NCBI RefSeq assembly: GCF_030409505.1
Contig: NZ_JAUFPZ010000002.1
Span: 2,549,501 to 2,613,500, forward strand
From: Zunongwangia endophytica
GTDB taxonomy: Bacteria > Bacteroidota > Bacteroidia > Flavobacteriales > Flavobacteriaceae
DNA length: 64,000 nt
Reading direction: 5' to 3'
The notes beneath the pieces were generated by a model, which did not search any database, was not told where the DNA came from, and was given only the letters and a program-made list of their open reading frames with translations. Positions 1 through 11,000 of the stretch are shown here, one piece after another (position 1 is the stretch's first letter; each line of letters begins with the position of its first letter). Made by a program: the position numbers and the translations under genes.

Positions 1-1327
1 TCTTAGCATTTTCTGAAGGTAAATTTTTACTAAAGCTTATTTTTTTCGGCAGCTCTTCCCCATCCTCGAACATTGCTATTGCATAAATTGTCTCCTCTTT
101 TTCAGTAAAATAAATATTCTCTTCCTGGTAATCATCGATAGCATGCGTACCATAAATAGCCTCGCCATTTTTCTCTAACCAAGCGCCAATTTCATGTAAC
201 TGATCAACCACTTCCAGCGGTATAGTTCCATCTGGTTTTGGACCAATCCCAAGAAGCATATTTCCTCCTTTAGCAACCACTTCTACAAGATTATAGAGTA
301 CTGTAGTAGAAGATTTAAAAGGATCGTTTGGCACATATCCCCAGTTATTCCCTAATGGTAAATTACTTTCCCATGGATTATCTAATTTGGTTTCAGGAAT
401 TTTACGTTCTGGTGTTTGATAGTTTTCGTATGGCCCATGTACCGTACGATCTGCAAAGATAATTCCCGGTTGTTTTTCTCTAGCCATCTCCGCTATTTTC
501 GGCATATCGATTTCCTGACTAAAATCTGGAATTGGCGCACCCCAAGCTCTAACTTCATCGTTTACGGTTTCTTTTGGGCGTACCCAACCACCGTCTAACC
601 AAAGAATATCAACACTACCGTAATCGGTCATTAATTCTTCAATTTGGTTGTAAGAGAATTCTTTGAATTTATTCCAACGCCAATCATACTTTTCGATATC
701 ATAATTTGCATTTCGGTTGGGTGTTGCATATTTATCCCACCAAAAATATTGCGAATGCCAATCTGGCTTAGAATAATAAGCGCCAATCATAAAATCTTTC
801 TTTCTAAATGCTTCAAAGATATATTTGGTAACGTTAGCCTTTGGATTATTTTGAAAAGGCCCATTGGTAATTTTGTAATCGGTTTGCTGTGTATCGAACA
901 TATTAAAACCATCATGATGCTTCGTGGTAAACACCATGTACTTCATCCCCGCAGCTTCCCCAGCTTCTGCCCAACTATCGGGATCGAAATTTACCGGATT
1001 AAAGATCTTATCTAAATTCCAATACCACTTTTTATAATCGTTATAAGCAATAGTACTATCACGCTCTATCCAATCTTCAGAACATAAATTCCAGCTTTCC
1101 ATAATTCCGGGAACCGAATAAATCCCCCAATGAATTAGCATCCCGAATTTAAGATCCTTCCACTCCTCTAGCTTTTCTAAAACCTGAGGATCGGTTGGCG
1201 CCATATATTCCTGAGAGCGACCATGTACTCCATGCTCATCTTCTTCCTGAGTTTGTGCCTGATTTTGTTGCGCAAAAACCAACAGGGCCAAGCAAAAAAG
1301 TGATTTCAGATTATTGAATTTCGACAT
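1..1327 (-). CDS. Alpha-L-fucosidase, GH29 (3' end outside window)
   Basis: The minus strand translates from an ATG at 1327 into an exported protein with a short hydrophobic signal (MSKFNNLKSLFCLALLVFAQ). It continues as a GH29 barrel: LKFGMLIHWGIYS near residue 55, then FTTKHHDGFNMF, then SVDILWLDGGW, whose Asp is the expected nucleophile position of the family. About 442 codons are present and the frame is still open at base 1. GH29 enzymes remove alpha-linked fucose, for example from the core or antennae of N-glycans. It lies 14 bp downstream of the GH3 gene and closes the visible end of the PUL operon. The family call is firm; the linkage specificity cannot be read from the sequence. Confidence 0.92.
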   Translation of the reverse strand, partial: MSKFNNLKSLFCLALLVFAQQNQAQTQEEDEHGVHGRSQEYMAPTDPQVLEKLEEWKDLKFGMLIHWGIYSVPGIMESWNLCSEDWIERDSTIAYNDYKKWYWNLDKIFNPVNFDPDSWAEAGEAAGMKYMVFTTKHHDGFNMFDTQQTDYKITNGPFQNNPKANVTKYIFEAFRKKDFMIGAYYSKPDWHSQYFWWDKYATPNRNANYDIEKYDWRWNKFKEFSYNQIEELMTDYGSVDILWLDGGWVRPKETVNDEVRAWGAPIPDFSQEIDMPKIAEMAREKQPGIIFADRTVHGPYENYQTPERKIPETKLDNPWESNLPLGNNWGYVPNDPFKSSTTVLYNLVEVVAKGGNMLLGIGPKPDGTIPLEVVDQLHEIGAWLEKNGEAIYGTHAIDDYQEENIYFTEKEETIYAIAMFEDGEELPKKISFSKNLPSENAK

Positions 1328-1341
1328 TTCTTAGATATATT

Positions 1342-3732
1342 TTATTTAGTAATTTCAATATTTTCAGTGATTTCAAAAGTAGTTTCCAGTCGGATATCTT
1401 CAGAAGAAGAACCAATCATCAGCTTAAATGCTCCGGCTTCTACTAACTGCTTCATTTCAGCATTAAATAAAGATAATTCCTTCGGAAGCAATTCAAATTG
1501 AATAGTTTTCGTTTCTCCTGAAGCTATAGTAACACGCTCAAAACCTCGTAACTGTTTTACCGGGCTCAGCACACTGCTTACCATATCTCGAATATAAAGC
1601 TGCACCACTTCATCACCGTCAACTTCACTGATATTCGATACTTTTAGGCTAATTTCTATTTTCGTGTTTTTCCCTTTTCCTGAAGTTTTCAATTTTAGAT
1701 CTGAATATTCAAATTCAGAATAACTCAAACCGAAACCAAAAGGATATAATGGCTTAGCATCGGTCTCTACATAATCTCTACGATTTGGAAACCAATAATT
1801 ATAATACACCGGGATTTGCCCTAAAGATTTTGGTACAGAAACCGGTAATCTTCCCGCAGGATTAAAATCTCCAAACAATACATCGGCAATAGCATTCCCG
1901 CCTTCTTGCCCGGGATACCAAGCATCTAAAATAGACGGCACATTTTCTGAAGGCCAGTTTAGCAATAATGGGCGACCTTTTATTAAAACTAACACCGTTG
2001 GCGTTCCAGTTTCTATAACTGCCTGAAGCAATTCTAATTGTCTTCCCATCAAATTAAGAGTTGAACGATCGTAGCCCTCGCCACTTTCCATATCGCCCAA
2101 AATCTGGTCTTCTTTAGAAGAAACAGTAGCCGCTCCGGTTTCTAAATATTCAGTTTTAAAATCTCTTGCGCTAGAACCTCCTAAAACAACAATGGCAACT
2201 TCAGCTCTTTTAGCTGCTGCTACCGCTGCCGGAATATCAGTTTGAGTAGTATCACGAACGGCAGTTCCTTTTACATATTCGATGTTAGCATTCGGCATTT
2301 TATGCTGAATACCTTCTAGCACGGTAACAATATTTTCTTCGGACTGTGGAGCAGTATAATCTCCTAACTGATTGTATTGCATATCGGCATTCGACCCGAT
2401 TACTGCAATGTTTTTCAATTCTTTGTTTAATGGAAGTATATTGTCTTCATTCTTCAGCATTGTCACCGATTGGCGAGCAACTTCTGTGGCGAGCTCTATA
2501 TGTTCTGAATTTCTAACAATTTTTTCAGCTTCTTTTTCCTTTACATAAGGATCATCAAAAAGACCTAATTTGAATTTTACGGCAAGAATTCTTTTTACCG
2601 CTTCGTCGATTCTTTCTTCAGATACTTTTCCTGAATGTACAGCATCGAGCAAAGCATCGTCATAACCATTTCCGCCAAGGTCAACATCTACTCCGGCATT
2701 CATGGCCACAGCTGCTGCATCTTCTGAAGTTCCCACCACATGATGATCTCCTAAAAGACCTTCTATACTTGCCAAATCTGAAATTACAAAACCATCAAAT
2801 CCCCAATTTTCTCTCAGGGTATTCGTCAACAAACTTTTATGTGCTGTGCTTGGAATACCATCGATAGAACTGTAGGCCGTCATTACCGATAACACACCGC
2901 TATCTACCGCTTCTTTTACAGGATACATATAATTCTGGAATAAATCGCGTTGTCCCACATGTACCGCAGCACCATTATGCCCACCTTCTGAAACTCCGTA
3001 TGCAGCAAAATGTTTTAGTGTTGCAGCTACATGTTTTCCGTCTTCAAGATCACTTTCTTTTTCGCCTTGAAAACCTTTAATTATCGATTTCCCCATCTGC
3101 GCAATTAAATAAGAATCTTCACCAAAAGTTTCTTCTACTCGAGACCATCTTGGCTCTCTGGCAATATCTATAATTGGCCCGTAACCGGTATTGGAGCCCT
3201 GCGCTCTAATTTCTTCAGCAATAGCTTCAGCCATTGTCATAATTAATCTTGGATTCCAGGTGCTGGCCTGACCTATCGCCGTTGGAAATACAGTAGTTCC
3301 AATCGCCATATGCCCGTGCATCGCTTCTTCTTCAAGTAATAATGGAATTCCTAAACGACTATTTTCAATCGCATATTTTTGTATCGCATTCGTGATTTTG
3401 GCAGCTTCCTTTGGATGTAGGCCGTTTTCTAAAGTTTTTTGTGTCCATGGATCTGCTCTTAACAATCCCCATAAACCGCCAATTTTTCTGTTTTTTATTT
3501 CTTCTTTGTAAAGTTCACTAATTCCCGATCTATTCCCTTCTTTCTTATACATTTTCCAGCCAAGCGGCGTGGTTAGCTGACCGATTTTCTCATCGATCGT
3601 CATTAAAGAAATAAGGTTTTCTACACGTTCATCAACACTTAGCTGACTATTTTTATAAGGCGCATTTTTTAAATCCTGCGCGCTCAGCAAGTTTGAAATT
3701 AGTAAAAAACAAAGGCAAATTTTTTTCATCAA
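1342..3732 (-). CDS. GH3 beta-glycosidase, BglX-like
   Basis: This 796-residue exported enzyme starts with a signal peptide ending near LLSAQ. The GH3 N-terminal barrel runs to about residue 390 and contains KHFAAYG near 240 and GFVISDLAS, whose Asp319 is the predicted nucleophile. The (alpha/beta)6 sandwich domain follows, then a fibronectin-III-like C-terminal domain after PLYPFGFGLSY. The length matches BglX-type beta-glucosidases and beta-xylosidases. Its place in a mannose/GlcNAc/fucose locus leaves room for beta-xylosidase activity on plant N-glycans, but that is inference. It is transcribed between the alpha/beta hydrolase and the fucosidase genes. Substrate is uncertain, family is not. 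Confidence 0.93.
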   Translation of the reverse strand: MMKKICLCFLLISNLLSAQDLKNAPYKNSQLSVDERVENLISLMTIDEKIGQLTTPLGWKMYKKEGNRSGISELYKEEIKNRKIGGLWGLLRADPWTQKTLENGLHPKEAAKITNAIQKYAIENSRLGIPLLLEEEAMHGHMAIGTTVFPTAIGQASTWNPRLIMTMAEAIAEEIRAQGSNTGYGPIIDIAREPRWSRVEETFGEDSYLIAQMGKSIIKGFQGEKESDLEDGKHVAATLKHFAAYGVSEGGHNGAAVHVGQRDLFQNYMYPVKEAVDSGVLSVMTAYSSIDGIPSTAHKSLLTNTLRENWGFDGFVISDLASIEGLLGDHHVVGTSEDAAAVAMNAGVDVDLGGNGYDDALLDAVHSGKVSEERIDEAVKRILAVKFKLGLFDDPYVKEKEAEKIVRNSEHIELATEVARQSVTMLKNEDNILPLNKELKNIAVIGSNADMQYNQLGDYTAPQSEENIVTVLEGIQHKMPNANIEYVKGTAVRDTTQTDIPAAVAAAKRAEVAIVVLGGSSARDFKTEYLETGAATVSSKEDQILGDMESGEGYDRSTLNLMGRQLELLQAVIETGTPTVLVLIKGRPLLLNWPSENVPSILDAWYPGQEGGNAIADVLFGDFNPAGRLPVSVPKSLGQIPVYYNYWFPNRRDYVETDAKPLYPFGFGLSYSEFEYSDLKLKTSGKGKNTKIEISLKVSNISEVDGDEVVQLYIRDMVSSVLSPVKQLRGFERVTIASGETKTIQFELLPKELSLFNAEMKQLVEAGAFKLMIGSSSEDIRLETTFEITENIEITK

Positions 3733-3742
3733 TTTTTCAATT

Positions 3743-3832
3743 TTAATAACAAAACTGGCCAGTGAGGTACCAACCAGTTTCTAAGCTAAATACAACTAAT
3801 AAACTACCTAAGGCCAAGCCAAAAGGCATCAT
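3743..3832 (-). CDS. Possible 29-residue membrane peptide (tentative)
   Basis: The 150-bp gap between the hydrolase and GH3 genes contains a minus-strand frame starting with two ATG codons (3832). It would encode a short hydrophobic peptide beginning MMPFGLALGSLLVVFSLE and ending at a TAA. An A-rich leader precedes the start, which is usual for Bacteroidota. The last third overlaps a hairpin with 7-bp arms at 3752-3758 and 3774-3780. I know of no family for it. It could be a chance frame, the remnant of a lost transporter gene, or a small membrane protein. Confidence 0.2.
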   Translation of the reverse strand: MMPFGLALGSLLVVFSLETGWYLTGQFCY

Positions 3833-3882
3833 AATTTTTATTTCAAGCTCTTTTGATCCCAACAACCATCAGAGTCGGACAT

Positions 3883-6474
3883 TTAATCTTCAACATCCCA
3901 AACAAATTCTCCATTTTCTACCGACCAGTTATTTCCAAAAAATCCACTCGCTTTTATACCCGATAGTCCGTTTTTAGGCATTTCATCATTAAACAAAAGC
4001 AAATCTGGGTAGAATGTTCCGTTCTCTAAATAATCATTAGCATAAGCAGCATGCATTCCTTTAATCCCGGAAGCGGTTACTACACCGATACTTGCGAACT
4101 CGTGATTTTCTTTAGGATAAATAAAGTAAGCACCGTAATGCTCACCTTTTAATGTTTTATTGCCAATTTTCACCTGATTTTTAGAAAATTGTACCGGCGA
4201 ATTTTTGAGTAATTTCTTCCATGCAGCGTTATTCGATTTGTTACCATAAATTATAACATTACGATCGATATAATCTGAAGCTTTAAAATCGGTATCTTTT
4301 ATAACTTCTACACTACCGTTTGCACGATACCAAAACTTTTCGGCATCAAACTTTGCGCGATTAAAATACCACTCATTTTCTTCTTTCGATCCTTTAGTTC
4401 CATAAACAAATACCATGTTATGGCGAAATGCATCTTTAAAACCACCAGATCGAAGCGGACTTTTCTCTGAATCATCAGGCTTTTCTGAAATTTTCCAGCT
4501 TCCTGCTTCATTTTCAAAATAAATAATTTCTGAAGTGAAGGGTGAAATAGAATCCCCATCGATTACCATCGCTTTTAGATTAGGATGATCCATCGCAGCA
4601 AGATCGACACTTAAAGTTTTTATATTTGAAGTTACAATAGAAAGTCCATTTTCGGTTCTTTCAAACTTGAAATTACTAATCTCGAAAGGATGTTCTTGCT
4701 GAAGAATTGTTATAAAATGTGATTTAGAAGAGACTCCCGGTGAAGCTGTGCTAAAATCAATTTTATTCATTTCAGCATCACTTTTTATTTTTCTTCGATT
4801 AAAAAAATAGAATATGGGCGGCCAGTCTACACTTTCATTACCAAACCAGTGCTTTCCTCCCGGATATTCATAATAGGCAAAATCATTATGAAATTTACCT
4901 AGTTCCTCGCGCATTCGCTGCGCAAGATAGGTAGGGACTACATTATCAGAATCACCATGCAAAATATAAACTCCGTAATGCAGATAATTGTTTTTTAATT
5001 TTAGCGTTCGGCTTGGATTACCGGCGCGTCTAGTAATTAGATCAAGATCTTTTTCAGTAGTATTCTTAAAATCTAGATTGATTTTTTGTTTAAAATCTGC
5101 AGCCGACATCTCGAATTGCTTTTCGATCTGCTCATCGGAAATACGACTAATAAAACTATTACGATAGTCTAATAAATCTGGATAACCTGCAGCCGGTGCA
5201 ATTGCCGCAAATCTATCGGGATAGGTTGCTCCCAGGTACCAGCTACCGTGGCCACCCATAGAGTGCCCAGTTAAATAAGTACGTTGCGGATCGGTTTTTA
5301 ATAATTTTTCTGAATGTTCTAAAACTTCCAGCGCATCTAATCTTCCCCAATCTTCCCAGGCAAAACCAAAAGGCCTGCGATTAGTAGGAGCAACTACATG
5401 CCCCCAATCTTTTTGCTTATAAGCGTTGGCCTGATTAACAGCTTCAACTGAAGCGCCGTGAACCGATAAAAATAAGGCCTGATTTTCTTTGTTTTTAGTT
5501 AAGGATGGCGCCACGCTATAATATTGCACGCTATTGTCTACCTTGCTAAGAAATGTGTTTTTATGATGTTTGAACTTTGATTTGATATCGAGTACAATTT
5601 TGGCGGTATCGATATCTCTGCCATTAGCTGCCTGTAGATAAAGATTTGCAGTAATGCTATCTCCTTCCTTAAGATTGGAAGGAATAGGAATCGAAAATGG
5701 CACTTTTCGTACATTTTTAGAAACAATTGTAGGAACTTTTGTTTCTGCTGAAATTCCATTTATTTCAACCTTAATTTTAGCTCCTTTTAAAGAGTTTTTT
5801 TCAGTATTAATAATTCGAATAGCGCCCCATAAGTCTTCCTGTTCTTCCTGAAGTACATCGGGTAGCGTTAAGTCTCTAGTAGTAAATTCAACCGGCTTAT
5901 AAGTTATTAACAAGCGTGCTCGCATTCTAGAAAAACGACCGCCAGAAAGTAGAAATTTGTTTACTCCTTTTTTTAAAGTTATTGGAATTAGATTCCAACC
6001 GAAATCATAATGATCTCCTTCATGTGGTAATCCATTAATTATAACATTGGTATGCCCAGAGGCTTCAAAAATTACGGTTCTTTCTTCTTCGGAAATGTAT
6101 TCTAAATACAAATATCCATTTCGACGTAATTTAGGATCGTTAAACTCTCCATTTTCACTAATTGCTATATTTTCCCAAGCAATTGTTTCTTCTTTGAAAC
6201 TGTCGAAAACTTCTTTCCCTTCATTTATCTGAAAACCATTCTGCAAAACCTCAGCAAAAATAGGATCGTACTGAATAGCTGAATTACTAAATGGTGTTCC
6301 TGAAGTTCCTAAAATAAGACCTTCTTTAAATAAATGAATCACCTCTCCTTCACTAACATCATTAACTTTTTCCTTGCCAAAATACTCTACAATATTACCT
6401 TCTTTGTTTTGCGCTATGGCTCCACTAAAAAAGATCATAAAAATAGATAATATTGGAATGCTAAGTTTATTCAT
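3883..6474 (-). CDS. Large secreted alpha/beta hydrolase (prolyl-oligopeptidase/esterase-like)
   Basis: This is an 863-residue protein with a signal peptide (cleavage near GAIAQ). Residues 90-195 look like a beta-sandwich of the galactose-binding type. Residues about 310-580 form an alpha/beta-hydrolase domain: the nucleophile elbow GHSMGG (Ser405), a later LHGDSDNVVP with the likely acid, and GGKHWFG with the likely His. The C-terminal 280 residues are an extra domain I do not recognise. Annotation pipelines would call it a prolyl-oligopeptidase family or esterase protein. Within this PUL it follows SusD by 49 bp, so it probably acts on the same ligand, as an esterase or a glycopeptide peptidase. 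The reaction itself cannot be deduced. Confidence 0.75.
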   Translation of the reverse strand: MNKLSIPILSIFMIFFSGAIAQNKEGNIVEYFGKEKVNDVSEGEVIHLFKEGLILGTSGTPFSNSAIQYDPIFAEVLQNGFQINEGKEVFDSFKEETIAWENIAISENGEFNDPKLRRNGYLYLEYISEEERTVIFEASGHTNVIINGLPHEGDHYDFGWNLIPITLKKGVNKFLLSGGRFSRMRARLLITYKPVEFTTRDLTLPDVLQEEQEDLWGAIRIINTEKNSLKGAKIKVEINGISAETKVPTIVSKNVRKVPFSIPIPSNLKEGDSITANLYLQAANGRDIDTAKIVLDIKSKFKHHKNTFLSKVDNSVQYYSVAPSLTKNKENQALFLSVHGASVEAVNQANAYKQKDWGHVVAPTNRRPFGFAWEDWGRLDALEVLEHSEKLLKTDPQRTYLTGHSMGGHGSWYLGATYPDRFAAIAPAAGYPDLLDYRNSFISRISDEQIEKQFEMSAADFKQKINLDFKNTTEKDLDLITRRAGNPSRTLKLKNNYLHYGVYILHGDSDNVVPTYLAQRMREELGKFHNDFAYYEYPGGKHWFGNESVDWPPIFYFFNRRKIKSDAEMNKIDFSTASPGVSSKSHFITILQQEHPFEISNFKFERTENGLSIVTSNIKTLSVDLAAMDHPNLKAMVIDGDSISPFTSEIIYFENEAGSWKISEKPDDSEKSPLRSGGFKDAFRHNMVFVYGTKGSKEENEWYFNRAKFDAEKFWYRANGSVEVIKDTDFKASDYIDRNVIIYGNKSNNAAWKKLLKNSPVQFSKNQVKIGNKTLKGEHYGAYFIYPKENHEFASIGVVTASGIKGMHAAYANDYLENGTFYPDLLLFNDEMPKNGLSGIKASGFFGNNWSVENGEFVWDVED

Positions 6475-6523
6475 TGATATTAGTTAAAAAGAAGTGATTA
6501 TTAAATTTTATACTATTGTTCTA

Positions 6524-8071
6524 TTATTCTACATCCCACCAGATACGTGTAGTCAAAAGGTCTGGGCCTTGAGACTGTACTGCGGCATTGTAATTTTCAG
6601 CATTTGTTGATTGCTCAGAAGTCATATACGTCAATCTTCTAGGAATTGTTCCATTTGTTACATTGCCTGGATAATTAACCGGAGTTAAGTCTGGAAATCC
6701 ACTTCTTCTCCAATTTGAATAAGACTCTATTTCATTCAAGAACGTTGCTGCCCAATACTGCGTATTAATTTGCTCTAGAGCATCTTCTTCAGCATAAGCG
6801 TTATCTTCAAGATATTCATCGATTTCAGCTTCTGAAATTGCAGCATTTGGAGAATATAATTCCAAATAATTCATTGCTGCACGAACACCGGCGTTATAGT
6901 GAGCCTCGGCATCGCCACCTGCTATTCCCCATCTAAAAGCAGCTTCAGCTAACATGAATTCTACTTCAGCATAAGTTTGAAAGAACATTGGTGCAGCCTC
7001 ACTTGTCATATAAAGCCTATTTGGCTCTGAATAATCCTGAGTATCAGTTTCTCCAGTAAGTTCTCTTAATAATGTACCATCTAAACCATTAGGAAGACCA
7101 ATTTGCGCGTCTGGATCTAATCGTTCTTCATCTGATCTTAAAATTGCGTTACCATCTGCATCTTCTTCACCAGTATTTTCTGGTAGACTACTATAAATGG
7201 TTAGTCTTGGATCATCCTGTAAAAATTCAATAAAAGTATCACTCATTCTAGGAGTACCATCTGCAGTAAAAGTTTCTCCGTTTCCGTTTTGAACTATTCC
7301 GTTTCCTTCTTCATGAACTACGTAGGCAATATCATCGTTTGACTCCATTACTCCACCTTCGATCGCTTTTTGAGCCCATTCTTGTGCAGCTGATTCATCA
7401 ACCTTTGTCATACGCATAGCAAGTCTTAACATAAGACTGTTAGCCCATTTTCTCCATTTATTTACGTCACCTCCAAATAAAATATCTGCACTACCTAAAG
7501 TACTCGTACCACCAGCTTCAAATATAGCGGCTGATGCCTCAAGTTTATTTAGCATATCTGCATAGATATCTTCTTGCGGATCGTAAGCAGGTCTAAAATC
7601 GCCATCAATAAAAGCTTTCCCAGCTTCAGAATATGGAACGTCTCCATATAGATCTGTAATCTTTTGATATTGATAGACTCCTAATGTATTAACTATGGCG
7701 TAATCTACTGAAGTAGAATCTCCCATCTGTTCTAAGCCATATTTCATATCTTCAATAGACTTTATTGCCTGTGGATACATAGCAGTCCAGAAAGCTTCGG
7801 CATACGCGGTGTTTAATAAATACTTATCACCACTCCAATATGTTTCGGTATTAGCGATATGCTGGATCATAGTAGAAGAGTAAATCAAATTTGCTCTCCA
7901 TGACTCATATCTTTGCCCAGAAACATAAAGTACTGCTGATGGAAATTTATAACTTAAATCCATCTCTGTTGTCTTTGTAGGGTCTACATTCAACTCTTCA
8001 AAGTCCTCATCGCATGATTGAAAAGACAGAGCCCCAATCAGTAACATAAGTGTATATATTCTATTTTTCAT
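6524..8071 (-). CDS. SusD/RagB-like glycan-binding lipoprotein (SusD-like_2 type)
   Basis: This 515-residue lipoprotein has a lipobox at FQSC. The mature N terminus (EELNVDPTKTTEMDLSYKFP) is typical of the SusD-like_2 subgroup, followed by the helical TPR-like core and a C-terminal YSNWRRSGFPDL block common to SusD proteins. It is expected to sit on the outer face of the outer membrane as the lid of the SusC pore, capturing the glycan. It begins 11 bp after the SusC stop, so the pair is co-transcribed. No unusual features are seen. Confidence 0.95.
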   Translation of the reverse strand: MKNRIYTLMLLIGALSFQSCDEDFEELNVDPTKTTEMDLSYKFPSAVLYVSGQRYESWRANLIYSSTMIQHIANTETYWSGDKYLLNTAYAEAFWTAMYPQAIKSIEDMKYGLEQMGDSTSVDYAIVNTLGVYQYQKITDLYGDVPYSEAGKAFIDGDFRPAYDPQEDIYADMLNKLEASAAIFEAGGTSTLGSADILFGGDVNKWRKWANSLMLRLAMRMTKVDESAAQEWAQKAIEGGVMESNDDIAYVVHEEGNGIVQNGNGETFTADGTPRMSDTFIEFLQDDPRLTIYSSLPENTGEEDADGNAILRSDEERLDPDAQIGLPNGLDGTLLRELTGETDTQDYSEPNRLYMTSEAAPMFFQTYAEVEFMLAEAAFRWGIAGGDAEAHYNAGVRAAMNYLELYSPNAAISEAEIDEYLEDNAYAEEDALEQINTQYWAATFLNEIESYSNWRRSGFPDLTPVNYPGNVTNGTIPRRLTYMTSEQSTNAENYNAAVQSQGPDLLTTRIWWDVE

Positions 8072-8082
8072 CTGTATCTTCT

Positions 8083-11000
8083 TTAAAATTTAACGTTAAG
8101 ATTAAGGCCATAACTTCTACTAGTTGGTAAGCCGAATCTTTCTAAACCTCTAGCTCCTCTACTATTAAAAGAAGATTCTGGATCAATATTCTCCGTTTCT
8201 CTTTTTATAAAGAACAAGTTTCGGCCTATCACAGATATGTTAGCGCTATTAATAAAAGTATCTTTTATCAAATCACTTGGCAGGCTATAACCTAAACTAA
8301 ACTCTCTAAACTTAATAAAGTCTGCACTTTGGATATGTTCTTCAGCGATTTCATAAAGTTTTTTATAGTAAGAGTCTACATTACCTGGAGCAATTGTAGT
8401 TGAAAAATCTGCTCCTGATGCATCAAATCCTTGTACAGCGATACCATCTTCTCTACCTACAAGTGTATTTTTACTAGCTCCATAATAGTTAGCAAAAGCG
8501 CTGGTACCAGAATAAATATCTGCTCCAAATTTGGCATCGATCAAGAAAGAAAGATTCCAGTTTTTATATCTAAAATTATTGGTAAGTCCCATAGTCCATG
8601 GAGCTACTCCATTACCTAGGATTTTTCTTGGACCTGTTGTTGGCGTACCATTGCTATCATACTGAATTCTTCCTTGATCATCTCTAATATAAGAAGTACC
8701 GTAAATAGCTCCAAAGGGCTCACCTACGATCGCTCCAGATGATACATTTGTAGCCTGAGCGCTATCTGGGAATAAAGGATTGTCGTCGTCGTCGGTTTTA
8801 ACCACTTCATTTTTGTTATATCCTAAATTATAAGATACATTCCAGGTGAAATTCTCATTTTTAATAGGAGAACCTGTTAATAATAATTCTACCCCTTTAT
8901 TAGTCAATTCTCCAATATTCACGAATGCACTACTGTACCCTGAACTATTAGAAAGACTGATAGGTACTATATCGTCTGTAGTTTTATTGAAATAGTAAGC
9001 AAAGTCTACTCCAATTCTACTATTAAACATTTTTAAGTTAAGACCTAACTCATATTCTTGTTTAGAAAATGGCTTAAGTTCTTGATTTGGAAGTCTATCA
9101 TTTGTAATTCTACCCAATGGCACAGAGGAACCTTTACCATTATACGTATCAAAAATACCATATACTAGAGAAAGTTGGTAAGGATCCTGAGCTCCACCGC
9201 CTATATCAGAGTATCCTGCTCTCAACTTACCAAAAGTTATAAACTCTGGCATATCAAGCGCATCGCTAAATACAAAACTTGAATTAAAAGAAGGGTAAAA
9301 ATAACTATTAGAACTAGATTTCCCTGCAAGTGATAATGTTGAGAACCAATCTTTTCTACCAGTTACATTTAAAAATAAATAGTCGTTGTAAGAAAACTCA
9401 GCTGTAAAATATAAAGAGTTGATTTTATTTTGAGAATAGATGTAATCATAATTCTTATTAGTCACATTATTAATGTCAACCAAACCAGGAATAACAAACT
9501 CTCTTCCGTTTAAAGTAGTAGTTTCAAACTTTCTATCGTTACTATTGGCACCTAAAATTATTTCACTATTAAAGTCTCCAAAAGACTTGCTAAATCCTAA
9601 CATCACATCTGCATCTACAACTTTAGATATATAGGTGTTTTCTGTCATTGCTCCTAGTGGATTATAAGCTGTCCCGAAAGGTTCTACAGTTGTAATTCTA
9701 GCTGTATATTGATCTAGACCTGCTCTTCCTAATGCATACATCCAATCGGTTATATCAAATCTAATAGTTGAAGATCCAATGAATCTATTTTTTAAACTAT
9801 TATTACTGAATTCGTAAGCTGACCAGTACGGATTTTGATGATACGTACTACTAGAAATTCTATTTTCTGTAAGATCATCATTAATCCAAGGTTTGTAGTC
9901 TTCTATGTTAATATTAGCTGGTGACAAAACAGTTGTAAAACTAGCATTACCAGGAGAATCTGATAATCTTGGTCTATTCTTTACATCTTCTAAAATATAT
10001 TTCCCGCTAACATCAAGAGTTAACTTTTCAGCTAATAATAGACCTCCATTAAGGGAAAATGATTTTCTATTCATACCAGAATTAGGAGTGACATCCTCAT
10101 TACTCATATCTGTTGCAGAAAATCTTAAATTATATCCTTCACCTGCTTTTGTGATCGCTACAGTGTTAGTTATTGTATGTGCTGTTTCGTAAAAACGATC
10201 TAAGTTATTTCCTTGATTAGTATACGGTCTTTCAACTCCATCAAATTGTACTACATCTGATCCATCTAATCGACCACCCCATGCCTGCATTCCTGCAGTA
10301 AGTGCTTCCTGACTAGTTTCTGGAGCTACTCCATTAATTCCTTGTCCATATTGCTTTTGGAAATCATAGATATCATCCATCACAGTTTCAAACAATACCG
10401 ATCCAGAGTATTGCACTCCAAAACCTTGTTGTCCTCTCCCTGATTTCGTATTTATCAAAATTACACCGTTTGATGCTCTAGAACCATAAAGTGCTGCTGC
10501 TGCACCACCTTTTAAAACACTAATAGATTCGATATCATCTGGATTGATACTTGAAATACCATCACCAAAATCTGATCCTCCATATTGACCTGCAGATCCT
10601 AAATTAGTATTATCAATAGGAATTCCATCTAAAACGTAAAGTGGTTGATTATTGCCACCAACACTAGAAATACCACGAATTAATACATTACTTGTACCTG
10701 CTGGTCCTGTAGCTGCTCCACTTACATTTAGACCTGCTACTTTACCTTGCAAAGAGTTAATAGCATTAACCTGTTTTACTTCAGCTAATTCATCACCACC
10801 AACTTCAGTAAGGGCATAACCTAATGCCTTTTCTGATCTTTTGATACCTAAAGCTGTTACCACAACTTCATCTAAAGCCTCTGTATCTGTGGCCAATTCT
10901 AAATTTAATTCTCCTGAAGTTACGCTAACTTCTCTGGTTTCGTAACCCACCATAGAGAAAACTAAGGTTGCGTTATCACTCACGCTTAAAGTATAAACGC

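Noticed and set aside
644..1015. Open plus-strand frame of 123 codons opposite the fucosidase
   Set aside because: The minus strand encodes a clear GH29 enzyme with active-site motifs; the plus-strand translation has no family features.
3762..3977. Plus-strand frame across the hydrolase 3' end and the gap before GH3
   Set aside because: It is mostly antisense to the real hydrolase gene, is low complexity and lacks any recognisable domain.
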